A stretch of DNA of 37,020 nucleotides, from contig JADCGA010000027.1 of the NCBI GenBank assembly GCA_020249265.1, forward strand, positions 1 to 37,020, read 5' to 3'. The stretch comes from Roseomonas sp. GTDB taxonomy: Bacteria > Pseudomonadota > Alphaproteobacteria > Acetobacterales > Acetobacteraceae. The translations under genes were made by a program, and so were the position numbers. The notes beneath the pieces were generated by a model. The model made no database searches. It had not been told where the DNA came from and saw only the letters and a list, made by a program, of their open reading frames with translations. This document shows positions 15,437 to 23,514 of the stretch, in pieces (position 1 is the first letter of the stretch; each line of letters starts with the position of its first letter).

Positions 15437-16345
15437 TCACGCGCGTTCGACGAAATGGATCAGCACGCCGCCCATCGCATTCGGGTGCACGAAGCCGATG
15501 CGCGCGCGGCGCGAACCGGGCCGCCCCTTGCGGTCGATCAGCGCCACTCCGGCCTCGCCAAGCTTCGCGAGCGTCGCGTCGATGTCCGGCGTCTTGAAGG
15601 CGATGTGGTGCAGGCCGGGACCGCGGGAGGCGACGTAGCGCGCGATCGCGCCCTGGTCCTGGCGCGTATTGCCGGCGCTGCCGTGCTGCACCTGGCCACC
15701 CTGGTTAGGATCGAAATTCTGCAGGAACTCCAACTCGCAGTCGCCGGCGGTGATGAAGGCGACGCGCAGCCCGCCCAGGATCGCGGGCGGACGCGTGTGA
15801 TAGACGACGCCGTATTTGTCGGAGGTGAAGCTCTCGACCGCGATCTGCGTCTCCATGTCCGTCTGCTGGCTTTCCAGCGGACAGCCGAGCTGGCCGCAGA
15901 AGACGCCGATGGCCGCCTGGTTGTCCGCGCTCGCGATGCCGATGTGGTCGATGCGTTCGAGTTGCACCGAGCGCCCGACGCCAAGGCCAAGCGCCGGGGC
16001 GAGACGCAGCCTGACGCCCGCGGCTTGCGCCGGATCGAGGGCGATGCCGCCACCCGGCGCGGTGCCTGCGCGGAAGCCCGTTGAGGTCAACGCCTGCGCC
16101 ATGCCGTGGGGATCGGCGGCCGCGAGGGCGACGTGATGCACGCCGGCGCGCGCGCCCTCGCCCAAGAAGGGATCATCGGTCTCGAAGACGGCGATCGCGG
16201 TCTCGCCGATCGCGAAGACCGGCGCCATGCTGTCGCCGAAGCGGCGGTCGCTGCGCTGCAGGCCCAGCAGATCGCCGAGCACGCGCGACGCGGCGGCAAC
16301 GTTCTTCGATGCCAGCGCGATGTAAGACAGGCCGAAGCCGTTCAT
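15437..16345 (-). CDS. VOC-superfamily (glyoxalase/dioxygenase fold) protein
   Basis: This 302-residue protein has two vicinal-oxygen-chelate modules. The first begins GLSYIALASKNVAAASRVLG with GVHHVALAAADP near residue 70. The second begins RIDHIGIASADNQAAIGVFC, with the metal-ligand-type GLHHIAFKTPDID and the ending FVHPNAMGGVLIHFVE, as in methylmalonyl-CoA epimerase and related proteins. Candidate ligands are the histidines of DHIGIA and GLHHIAF and the glutamate of CELEFLQ. It may be an epimerase, lyase or extradiol-like enzyme; the sequence does not decide. The ATG at 16343-16345 overlaps the gntR stop (ATGA), so the genes are coupled. Confidence 0.82.
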   Translation of the reverse strand: MNGFGLSYIALASKNVAAASRVLGDLLGLQRSDRRFGDSMAPVFAIGETAIAVFETDDPFLGEGARAGVHHVALAAADPHGMAQALTSTGFRAGTAPGGGIALDPAQAAGVRLRLAPALGLGVGRSVQLERIDHIGIASADNQAAIGVFCGQLGCPLESQQTDMETQIAVESFTSDKYGVVYHTRPPAILGGLRVAFITAGDCELEFLQNFDPNQGGQVQHGSAGNTRQDQGAIARYVASRGPGLHHIAFKTPDIDATLAKLGEAGVALIDRKGRPGSRRARIGFVHPNAMGGVLIHFVERA

Positions 16346-16992
16346 TGTGGTTTCCGTCCCTTGATGCTTCGTGTCTTGTTGCTGTCGCCGCGCGTCGCCT
16401 CGATCGCCGCTTCCGTCCCGCCCGAGAACTGGCGGACGAGGCTTTCGAGGTGTTCGACCGAGAGCGCGGAAGCCTTGGCCGCATCGCTCTCCGCGATCGC
16501 ATCCAGGATCGCGGCGTGCTCGGCGATGGATGTTCGGGGCAGATGCGGAACGCGGCTCATGGCGGCCTGGTAGCGGCGCAGGCGCTGGCGGATTTGGCTG
16601 TAGGTCGCGGCGAGCACCGCATTGCCCGCGGCTGCGACGAAGCATTCATGGAAGGCTGCGGCGAGCTGGTGGTAGGCGCCGGTATCGCCAGCCGAGATGC
16701 TCGCTCGCATGTCGCGCACGAGCTTGCGTAGCCGGGCGAGGGCGGCCCTGTCGCCACGCCGGGCGAGCGTTGCGGCGGCGAAGGATTCGATCGCCATGCG
16801 GACGCCGAAGAGTTCCTGCAGCTCGGTCCCCGAAAGCGGGCGCACGGTCGCGCCGCGATGGAGCGAGAGATCCACGAGGCCTTCGGTGGCGAGGATGCGG
16901 AAGGCCTCCCGCAAGGGCACGCGGCTGACGCCATAGGCTAGCGCGAGTTCGGCTTCGACAAGCCGGGCACCCGGGGCAAGACGGCTTTGCAC
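16342..16992 (-). CDS. GntR-family (FCD) transcriptional regulator
   Basis: The winged helix (LVEAELALAYGVSRVPLREA, ILATEGLVDLSLHRGATV) and the FCD effector domain (FGVRMAIESFAAATLARRG, with HHECF-like metal/ligand residues in AAAFHECFVAAAGN) are visible. The first standard start is GTG at 16990-16992, giving 216 residues, but this cuts the first helix. The frame LPERLAAHLREEI upstream is clearly family sequence and runs open to a stop at 17089-17091 with no ATG, GTG or TTG. A start at ATC 17074-17076, 10 bases after GAGG, or at a CTG, would restore about 244 residues. It heads the operon and probably represses it. Confidence 0.82.
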   Translation of the reverse strand: MQSRLAPGARLVEAELALAYGVSRVPLREAFRILATEGLVDLSLHRGATVRPLSGTELQELFGVRMAIESFAAATLARRGDRAALARLRKLVRDMRASISAGDTGAYHQLAAAFHECFVAAAGNAVLAATYSQIRQRLRRYQAAMSRVPHLPRTSIAEHAAILDAIAESDAAKASALSVEHLESLVRQFSGGTEAAIEATRGDSNKTRSIKGRKPQ

Positions 16993-17096
16993 GATCTCCT
17001 CGCGCAGATGCGCGGCCAGACGCTCGGGCAGGCTGTCGGGCCGGGCAAAGGCGACGGGCTGCAGAGCGTGCGAGATCGGACCGTTTCCTCAGGAGG

Positions 17097-17109
17097 ATTG
17101 TTATACAAT
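17097..17109. promoter_or_regulatory. Candidate GntR (FadR/FCD-type) operator
   Basis: ATTGT-TAT-ACAAT is a perfect inverted repeat of the TTGTATACAA kind bound by FCD-type GntR regulators. On the minus strand it includes TATAAC, which could be the -10 of the gntR operon. It sits about 20 bp from the first conserved GntR codon, fitting autorepression. Confidence 0.6.
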
Positions 17110-17423
17110 TAGTGGGTCGAGGGTGCCGCCATGTCAAGCGTGCGCCGATGCGCGCTGCGAAGACCGGCGTTGACCCGGTGCGCATGGCGGCGCCATACCT
17201 TGTCCAAAGACCATGCCTCGCCGTATCACGATAGCTGGCACGCACGGCTAGGCGTCGGTCTAGGGATTGTGGATGGGCGGCTTCATCCTTTCTCGTGTGA
17301 TGTGCTTCAGTGCGCCAAGCAACTGATGAGTGGTAACGCTTGACGTCTATCTCTCATCGAATTAGCGTTTCAAAATTCGAAGAAATCCGGGTATTCCCTG
17401 AAGAAAATGAAGGGTGGATTCAG
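17110..17423. other. Intergenic region between the high-GC operon and the acyl-CoA ligase operon
   Basis: No gene is supported. GC content falls along this stretch, so the composition boundary lies here, roughly 17240-17340. TTGACG at 17340 could be a -35 for the downstream operon, but no good -10 follows. The open frame of the ligase extends upstream to TTG 17340 without family similarity. Confidence 0.45.
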
Positions 17424-18962
17424 ATGAATCTGGCGGAGCTATTGGCAGCCAGTGCAAGGCGTTTGCCTAAGCATCCGGCTGTCACCTTTGCCGGGCAAAC
17501 AGCAAGCTATGCGACCTTTCTGGACCGGGTCCTGCGTCTGGGGCATGCGTTGCGCTCCAAGCCCTTTAGTCTCTCTCCTGGTGATCGCGTGTTGCTGTGC
17601 ATGGAGAATAGTGGCGCCTTTCTTGAGGCGTTATTCGCATGCTGGGCTGCTGGCCTCTGTGCCGTGCCGACGAATGCCAAACTGCACCCCAAGGAAATTG
17701 CCTATATCGCCAGAGATGCGCGCACGCGGCTCACCATGACCACCAAAGGTCTCCAGGATGCGCTGGCGCCCGTACTGGACGGCGCAGGCCCCCTCATCAG
17801 CGCTAACGATGATGTCTGGCTGAGAATGCTGCTGACTGATCCGCTGCGTGCCTTGCATCCATCAGCCCCAGAGGATGAGGCCTGGGTCTTTTACACTAGC
17901 GGGACCACAGGGCGTCCGAAAGGTGCGATCCTATCCCATCGCAATCTGCTTTTCATGGCGCATTGCTACTATGCCGATATGGATCATCTCGATGAAAATG
18001 ACACCAAACTGCATGCGGCGCCGTTATCGCACGCATCCGGACTTTATGGCCTGCCGCATCTGTTCCGCGGAAGCCATCAAGTGATCCTGAAGGGCTTCGA
18101 CCCACAGGAAATCCTGGACCATATTGGCCATTATCCGAACGTCGCCCTATTTGGGGCACCCACTATGGTGACGCGACTGGTGAATGCGCACGGCGTTGAA
18201 AGCGTGAATACGCGAAATTTGCGTACGCTCTATTATGGTGGCGGTCCGATGTATGTCGCTGATCTTCAGCGCGCTCTTGCGATTTTTGGTCCCAAGCTAA
18301 TTCAGATTTTTGGCCAGGGCGAATCGCCCATGACCATTACGGCGTTGTCCAAAAGCCACCATGCCGAAACTGAGCATCCACGCTATCATGAACGCTTGGC
18401 ATCCTGCGGCGTGGCGCGCACCGGTGTTGCCTTTCGTGTGGTCGATGACAATGATCAGGAACTTCCGTTCGGTGAGATTGGTGAGGTGATCACGCGCAGC
18501 GATTGCGTAATGAAGGGCTATCTTGGCAATCCGGAAGCAACCGCCAAGACGCTGCGCAGTGGCTGGTTGCATACCGGGGATGTAGGCTCTGTTGATTCTG
18601 AGGGCTTCCTGACCTTGCGTGACCGTTCCAAGGACATGATCATCAGCGGCGGCAGCAATATCTACCCGCGCGAGATCGAAGAGGTGCTTTTGCGCGATCC
18701 TGCTGTTCTGGAATGTTCGGTCGTGGGCCGCCCTCATCCGGACTGGGGAGAGGAAGCGGTGGCTTTCGTGGTGTCCGCCAGCGGGGATAGCTTGGATATC
18801 GGATCATTGGAACAACTTTGCCTTGACAATATGGCCCGCTTCAAGCGGCCCAAGGCCTGGAGGGTGATCGAAGCCTTGCCCAAGAATAACTACGGCAAAG
18901 TGCTGAAGACAGAACTGCGGCGTATGCTTGCCCAGGAAAGCAGCAGGGATGAAGCGACATGA
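17424..18962 (+). CDS. Acyl-CoA synthetase, AMP-forming
   Basis: This 512-residue ANL-superfamily ligase makes an acyl-adenylate from ATP and a carboxylic acid and then the CoA thioester. Motifs in order: P-loop YTSGTTGRPKG at 157-167, GQGESP near 297, HTGDVG near 383, the hinge DRSKDMIISGGSNIYPREIE near 400, and catalytic Lys492 in PKNNYGKVLK. ATG 17424 is preferred, with AGGGTGG 7 bases upstream; the frame is open to 17340. It is the first gene of an operon in which each gene overlaps the next by ATGA. The substrate is likely the acid imported by the adjacent ABC system; aromatic or medium-chain cannot be told. Confidence 0.92.
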   Translation: MNLAELLAASARRLPKHPAVTFAGQTASYATFLDRVLRLGHALRSKPFSLSPGDRVLLCMENSGAFLEALFACWAAGLCAVPTNAKLHPKEIAYIARDARTRLTMTTKGLQDALAPVLDGAGPLISANDDVWLRMLLTDPLRALHPSAPEDEAWVFYTSGTTGRPKGAILSHRNLLFMAHCYYADMDHLDENDTKLHAAPLSHASGLYGLPHLFRGSHQVILKGFDPQEILDHIGHYPNVALFGAPTMVTRLVNAHGVESVNTRNLRTLYYGGGPMYVADLQRALAIFGPKLIQIFGQGESPMTITALSKSHHAETEHPRYHERLASCGVARTGVAFRVVDDNDQELPFGEIGEVITRSDCVMKGYLGNPEATAKTLRSGWLHTGDVGSVDSEGFLTLRDRSKDMIISGGSNIYPREIEEVLLRDPAVLECSVVGRPHPDWGEEAVAFVVSASGDSLDIGSLEQLCLDNMARFKRPKAWRVIEALPKNNYGKVLKTELRRMLAQESSRDEAT

Positions 18963-20122
18963 GGCAGGTTTCCATCCTTGGCATCGGCTCAACTGCCTTT
19001 GGGCGCCATGCCGGCACGTCTATTGAAACCCTTGCAGTCCAAGCCGCCGCGCAAGCGCTGGCCGATGCTGATGTTGCACGTGATGAAATCGGGGCACTTT
19101 ACCTTGGTAACTTTATCTCCGGTCCGCTGAATGGTCAGGAAGTATTGGCCGGGATGGTCGCCGATAGGTTGGGCCTGCCAAACATTCCTTGCACCAAGGT
19201 TGAAGGTGCCTGCGCCTCGGGCGGTATCGCGTTTCGTCATGCCGTTCTCGCCATTGCGAGTGGGCAATGCGATGCGGCCTTGGTGGTTGGTGCAGAAACT
19301 ATGACCCATGCCAGTGGCGCTGAGGTTACGGCAGCGCTGAATTGCGCTATGGATAATCGTAGCGATGGTGTAAGCGGCCTCACCTTCCCGGGGCTTTTTG
19401 GCATGGCATGGCGTATTCACGCCGCACGTTATGGCACAACACGCCGGCAGGTCTCGGCGGTCATTCGCAAGAACAAATCCAATGGATTGAGAAATCCGCT
19501 GGCCCAGATGGGCGCAGAATTGACCGATGATGTCATCGAACAATCGCCGATGATTTGCGATCCCTTGCAGCTTTATGATTGCTGTCCGGTCAGTGATGGT
19601 GCTGCGGCGCTTGTGCTTGTGGCGCGTGATCGTGCCAGGCGTTCCGGGCGGCTGCCGGTGGATGTGCTGGCAAGTGTGCAAACCCGCGGTGCCTCGCGCA
19701 TCGCGGGCCACGCTGATCTCTGTTCCTTCGACGCAACCGTCAGCGCGGCATCGCGGGCTTATGAGATGGCTGGCATCAGACCCCAGGATGTTAATTTGGT
19801 AGAACTGCATGATTGTTTTTCAATTGCCGAAATTGTTGATAGTGAGGATCTGGGCCTGATCCCACGCGGCCAAGGTGCGGCATGGGCGGCGGAAGGGCGT
19901 ACTTCCGTCAGTGGGGATATCCCGATCAATCCTTCCGGAGGGCTGCTGGCAAAAGGGCATCCGGTTGGCGCCACAGGCGTGGCGCAAATCCACGAAGCGG
20001 TCTTGCAACTGCGCGGCATGCATACAAACCAGGTGAAGAATGCAGAAATTGCCATGACCCATAATCTTGGCGGCACTGGCATTGCTTGTACGGTCAATAT
20101 CCTTCGCCGAGGTAATGCATGA
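18959..20122 (+). CDS. SCP2-type thiolase (lipid-transfer-protein-like acyltransferase)
   Basis: The 387-residue thiolase fold has the nucleophile Cys85 in VEGACASGGIA, His284 in ELHDCFSIAE, His334 in KGHPVGATG and His368 in MTHNLGGTG. The last position replaces the second cysteine of biosynthetic thiolases, as in SCP2-type members. These proteins usually act with a DUF35 partner, and the next gene encodes one. Members are acyl-CoA thiolases, or retro-aldolases as in the Ltp2-DUF35 steroid enzymes. The retained Cys85 leaves true thiolysis possible. The start overlaps the ligase stop (ATGA). Confidence 0.9.
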   Translation: MRQVSILGIGSTAFGRHAGTSIETLAVQAAAQALADADVARDEIGALYLGNFISGPLNGQEVLAGMVADRLGLPNIPCTKVEGACASGGIAFRHAVLAIASGQCDAALVVGAETMTHASGAEVTAALNCAMDNRSDGVSGLTFPGLFGMAWRIHAARYGTTRRQVSAVIRKNKSNGLRNPLAQMGAELTDDVIEQSPMICDPLQLYDCCPVSDGAAALVLVARDRARRSGRLPVDVLASVQTRGASRIAGHADLCSFDATVSAASRAYEMAGIRPQDVNLVELHDCFSIAEIVDSEDLGLIPRGQGAAWAAEGRTSVSGDIPINPSGGLLAKGHPVGATGVAQIHEAVLQLRGMHTNQVKNAEIAMTHNLGGTGIACTVNILRRGNA

Positions 20123-20457
20123 GCGACGCAACTACCATCCCAGCTCTCCGCTGTACGGCCTGCGGTACATTGGACCCTGGACCGCGGGAAATCTGCGCCG
20201 CTTGCCTGTCTTCCGGACTTGAGCCGGTTCACGTGGAAGGGGAAGGGAGCCTTGTTGCCTGGACCATGATCCGTCGGGCGCCCAAGAATTTTCGTGATGA
20301 GGCGCCTTATGCCGTTTGCGTGGTGGAATTGGATACCGCTGGGCTTCGCGTCACAGGACGGCTGCTTGATCCGGCCAAGGATCTTCCCATTGGCATCCGG
20401 GTGCATGCAATTGAACGGCGTAATGGCTACAGCATTTTTGAGGGTAAATCAGCATGA
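20119..20457 (+). CDS. DUF35 OB-fold protein with zinc ribbon
   Basis: The 112-residue protein has a rubredoxin-like zinc ribbon at the N-terminus (C-T-A-C at about residues 12-15 and C-A-A-C near 26-29) followed by an OB fold (GSLVAWTMIRRAPKNFRDEA, VTGRLLDPAKDLPIG). Such proteins bind SCP2-type thiolases and are needed for their activity, gating CoA substrates. It overlaps both neighbours by 4 bp, so equal production with the thiolase is expected. Confidence 0.9.
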   Translation: MSDATTIPALRCTACGTLDPGPREICAACLSSGLEPVHVEGEGSLVAWTMIRRAPKNFRDEAPYAVCVVELDTAGLRVTGRLLDPAKDLPIGIRVHAIERRNGYSIFEGKSA

Positions 20458-21257
20458 GTGGTGGCGCAGATATCCTGGTAGAACGGCACGGCCATGTTTG
20501 GCTAATCACCATCAACCGTCCAGAAAAAATGAATTCTCTCGATTTTACGGCGAATGACGATTTGGTGGCTTCTTGGCGCGCGTTTGATGCGGATGAGGAA
20601 GCGCGCGTCGCGGTGGTCACAGGCGCCGGCGACAAGGCTTTTTGCGCTGGAGCAGACCTCAAGACCTACACGATGGCCTTTGCACGCACCCCCGCGCCGG
20701 AGTTTCGCCGCCGTTACACCAATGGTCCTGGCTTTGGCGGTATCACGCGGGGCATGGAAATCCGGAAGCCCATCATTGCTGCGGTCAATGGCTATGCCAT
20801 GTCCGGCGGTTTTGAGCTCGCGCTCGCTTGCGATATCCGCTTCTGCTCACCGAATGCGGAATTCGCGCTCCAGGATTCGAAATGGGGATTTCACGCCTGC
20901 GATGGCGGCCTGATCCGTCTGCCCCAGATCGTGGGCCTTGGTCATGCCATGCACATGATCCTTTCGGGAGAACGTGTGGGCGCTGATGAGGCATACAGGA
21001 TTGGCCTTGTGAACCGCGTGCTGCCGCAGTCGGAACTTTTGGCTGGTGCGATGGACTATGCGGCGATGCTCGCGCGTCGTGCACCGCTTGCGCATCGGCT
21101 GGCGAAGGAGGTAATGCGCCAGGGAGTTGGGATGCCGCTTGAGGAAGCGCTGCGGCTTGAGTCTCGCTCGTTCCACGATCTTGGCCAGACCGAGGACCTC
21201 GCTGAGGGTACTACGGCCTTCCGTGAGCGCCGTGATGGAGAATTCAAGGGCCGTTGA
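20454..21257 (+). CDS. Enoyl-CoA hydratase/isomerase (crotonase family)
   Basis: This 267-residue crotonase has the oxyanion-hole segments KAFCAGADLK near 61-70 and NGYAMSGGFELALACD at 112-127. Glu121 matches the first catalytic glutamate. The second position of true hydratases (PE in FGxPE) reads Gln140-Asp141 here, followed by SKWGFHACDGG. Asp141 may take the role, or the reaction may differ (isomerase, hydrolase or C-C lyase). It overlaps the DUF35 gene by 4 bp, completing the ligase-thiolase-DUF35-crotonase set. The C-terminal HDLGQTEDLAEGTTAFRERR is the typical trimer-forming end. Confidence 0.9.
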   Translation: MSGGADILVERHGHVWLITINRPEKMNSLDFTANDDLVASWRAFDADEEARVAVVTGAGDKAFCAGADLKTYTMAFARTPAPEFRRRYTNGPGFGGITRGMEIRKPIIAAVNGYAMSGGFELALACDIRFCSPNAEFALQDSKWGFHACDGGLIRLPQIVGLGHAMHMILSGERVGADEAYRIGLVNRVLPQSELLAGAMDYAAMLARRAPLAHRLAKEVMRQGVGMPLEEALRLESRSFHDLGQTEDLAEGTTAFRERRDGEFKGR

Positions 21258-21295
21258 AGACGGCCCAAGCAAGCACAAAAGGAGGGAAGCAGAAA

Positions 21296-22450
21296 ATGTT
21301 TAGTGCAAGAAGGTTTATCGTAGCTGCCGGCGCAGCGGCAGCGTTTCTCGCGGTCTCGGGGAGTGCGGTACAGGCCCAACAGACAACCGTGCGCGTCGGC
21401 GTCATTCAGGGTCTGAGCGGTCCACCCGCAATTGTTGATTTTGGAGAGAGCTATCTTCAGGGCATTCGCCTCGCATTAAAGGATCACGAGGCGCGTAATC
21501 CACGAACACGCATCGAAATCCTGGTCTATGATGATGAGGCCAATCCGCAGCGCGCCGTTTCTCTCGCGCAGCGCCTGATCCAAAATGACAATGTTGCCGC
21601 GGTAATCGGGACGGTCAGCAGCGGCAATGTGCTTGCCTTTGCGCCTATTCTGCAGCGTGCCCGCATTCCTCTGGTTGCTGGCCCATCGATCGCGACTGAC
21701 ATCACACAGCGTTTCATCAATGAGCGGCCTTCGTTCATTTTCCGCTGCTCGATGGTGGAGCAGTTCCAGATTGATGCAATGCTCGATTGGGGTGTACGCA
21801 ATTTTCGGCGTATTGGTCTGCTGCACTCCACGACCGGCTATGGAAACTTCGCGGCACGCGAAATCCAGGAAGGGCTGCGGCGTCGCAACGTGACACTTGT
21901 TGCGACCGAGGCGGCTGCACCTGGAGTCAATGATCTCACTGCCCAGATGCTTCGCCTACGCGACGCCGGCGCGGAATTGGTATTGAACTTCCACGAAAGC
22001 TTCGAACTTCTCTACCGGCCCCTCCCACGTATCAATTATCGTCCGGTTGTTGCTGGCAATTGGGGCCTTTCATCCATGAAAGTGCTTGAGATTGTTGGGC
22101 GGGAGGCGATAGAGGGCACCGTCATGGGTCAGGCCCTTGACCTCAATGATCCAAAGGCACGGGCCTTCGACGAGAGAATGCGGGCCGAATACGGTAGTGC
22201 CTATCGCTGGCCAGTGCTTGGCGCGCTTGGTTATGATGCCGCTCAGATCATGTTTCGTGCGATTGAGCGTGTTGGCCGATCCGATTCTGTTGCCATTCGC
22301 GATGCCCTTGAAACACTGGATGGTGTTGAAGCAATTTCTGCAACGCCGGCGCGCCCCTTCAGCCCTGATGATCACGAATGCCTGGACCGTGAGCATGTTT
22401 TTCTTGGTGTTTGGCGGAACGGTCAAGTTGTCCGTCTGGAACAACGCTGA
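21296..22450 (+). CDS. Branched-chain-type ABC transporter substrate-binding protein
   Basis: The 384-residue periplasmic type I binding protein has signal peptide MFSARRFIVAAGAAAAFLAV, cleaved after VQA near residue 28. Mature family blocks are VRVGVIQGLSGPPAIVDFGE, LVYDDEANPQRAVSLAQRLI, AAVIGTVSSGNVLAFAPIL, and TTGYGNFAAREIQEGL. ATG 21296 follows a strong AGGAGGG; the frame upstream only overlaps the crotonase stop. It lies in the catabolic operon, so the ligand is more likely an aromatic or organic acid than an amino acid, as for many such proteins beside CoA ligases. Confidence 0.92.
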   Translation: MFSARRFIVAAGAAAAFLAVSGSAVQAQQTTVRVGVIQGLSGPPAIVDFGESYLQGIRLALKDHEARNPRTRIEILVYDDEANPQRAVSLAQRLIQNDNVAAVIGTVSSGNVLAFAPILQRARIPLVAGPSIATDITQRFINERPSFIFRCSMVEQFQIDAMLDWGVRNFRRIGLLHSTTGYGNFAAREIQEGLRRRNVTLVATEAAAPGVNDLTAQMLRLRDAGAELVLNFHESFELLYRPLPRINYRPVVAGNWGLSSMKVLEIVGREAIEGTVMGQALDLNDPKARAFDERMRAEYGSAYRWPVLGALGYDAAQIMFRAIERVGRSDSVAIRDALETLDGVEAISATPARPFSPDDHECLDREHVFLGVWRNGQVVRLEQR

Positions 22451-22611
22451 AGCGAGACACAGATGGGTAGCGCGTAGACAGCGAGGCATATAGCACCTTC
22501 ATGCCTTAGGTCTGCGCGTCTGACTGGTACTGCATACCCGGCAGGTCGAATTCAAATGAACCTGTCACCGGCGCCTTATTGAGCAACACTTCAGCGAGGG
22601 ACCATCGGGGA

Positions 22612-23514
22612 ATGACCCTGACGAATTTTATCCAGCTGCTTGTGACCGGCATGGCCATGGGCGCCATTTATGCACTGACTGCCAAGGGACTCTTCATTGC
22701 CCATCTCACCACCAACCGGGTGAATTTCGGGCAGGGCGATTTCCTGATGGCAGCTTCCTTTATCTCACTGGCAGCCATCGGCGCTGGCCTGCCCTTGCCA
22801 CTTGCCGTCTTGGCGGTCGTTACTGTTTTGTCCCTGATGGGTTGGGGCCTTGAGCGTTTCGCAGTTCGCCCGCTGGACCGCTTTGGTGCAGGCCGCGCCG
22901 GTGGCGCCTTGGCGTGGATCCTCACTACGGCAGGTATGGCGCTTATCCTGCAGAATACGGTCGAACTCCTGTGGGGGAAGTCCTCCCAATATTCCCCACC
23001 GTTGTTTTCGGATCGTCGCGACAATGTAATCACTGTTGGTCAGATCGGCTTTTTCCTCGAAGAACTGCTCATTATCCTTGCCGCCTTCGCGGCGGTCGGT
23101 GCTTTTTGGTGGGCATTGTTTCGGACGCGTTGGGGACGTGATGTCTACACCGTCGCCTTCAATCCGGATGCCGCTTCGCTGCTCGGCATTGATGTTCGTC
23201 GTACCGTGACCTCCGTCTGGATCATCGCTGCATTACTGGCCGCTGTTTCGGGGATTCTGGTAGGTCCACTTGTCACGGTTCACCCGCATATGGGGCTGAT
23301 CTTCACGATCAAGGCTCTTGCTGTGGCCTCGCTCGGTGGCTTTGCCAATCCGATTGGTATTCTTGTCGGGGGAATACTCTTTGGCGTGGCTGAAGCGCTA
23401 GCCAATTACTGGGATTCCAAATATGGCGATCTTTATCCGCTCCTCTTTGTCATGGCGATGCTGGTATTAAAACCAAGCGGCATCTTCGGCGAATCCAAGG
23501 CAGATATCAGATGA
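22612..23514 (+). CDS. Branched-chain-type ABC permease (LivH-like)
   Basis: This is a 300-residue inner-membrane permease with about eight hydrophobic helices. The LivH start LTNFIQLLVTGMAMGAIYAL and the coupling region NPDAASLLGIDVRRTVTSVW are recognisable, and it ends in LVLKPSGIFGESKADIR. ATG 22612 is preferred over the TTG at 22579 because the family alignment starts there; GAGGG lies about 11 bases before. The 161-bp gap after the binding protein gene contains a near-match inverted repeat (GCGCGTAGAC and GTCTGCGCG) but no gene. It pairs with the next gene, overlapping by 4 bp. Confidence 0.92.
   Translation: MTLTNFIQLLVTGMAMGAIYALTAKGLFIAHLTTNRVNFGQGDFLMAASFISLAAIGAGLPLPLAVLAVVTVLSLMGWGLERFAVRPLDRFGAGRAGGALAWILTTAGMALILQNTVELLWGKSSQYSPPLFSDRRDNVITVGQIGFFLEELLIILAAFAAVGAFWWALFRTRWGRDVYTVAFNPDAASLLGIDVRRTVTSVWIIAALLAAVSGILVGPLVTVHPHMGLIFTIKALAVASLGGFANPIGILVGGILFGVAEALANYWDSKYGDLYPLLFVMAMLVLKPSGIFGESKADIR

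Noticed and set aside
14710..16084. Long plus-strand frames opposite the GST and VOC genes
   Set aside because: Composition artefacts in GC-rich DNA; no domain, and the minus-strand genes explain the region.
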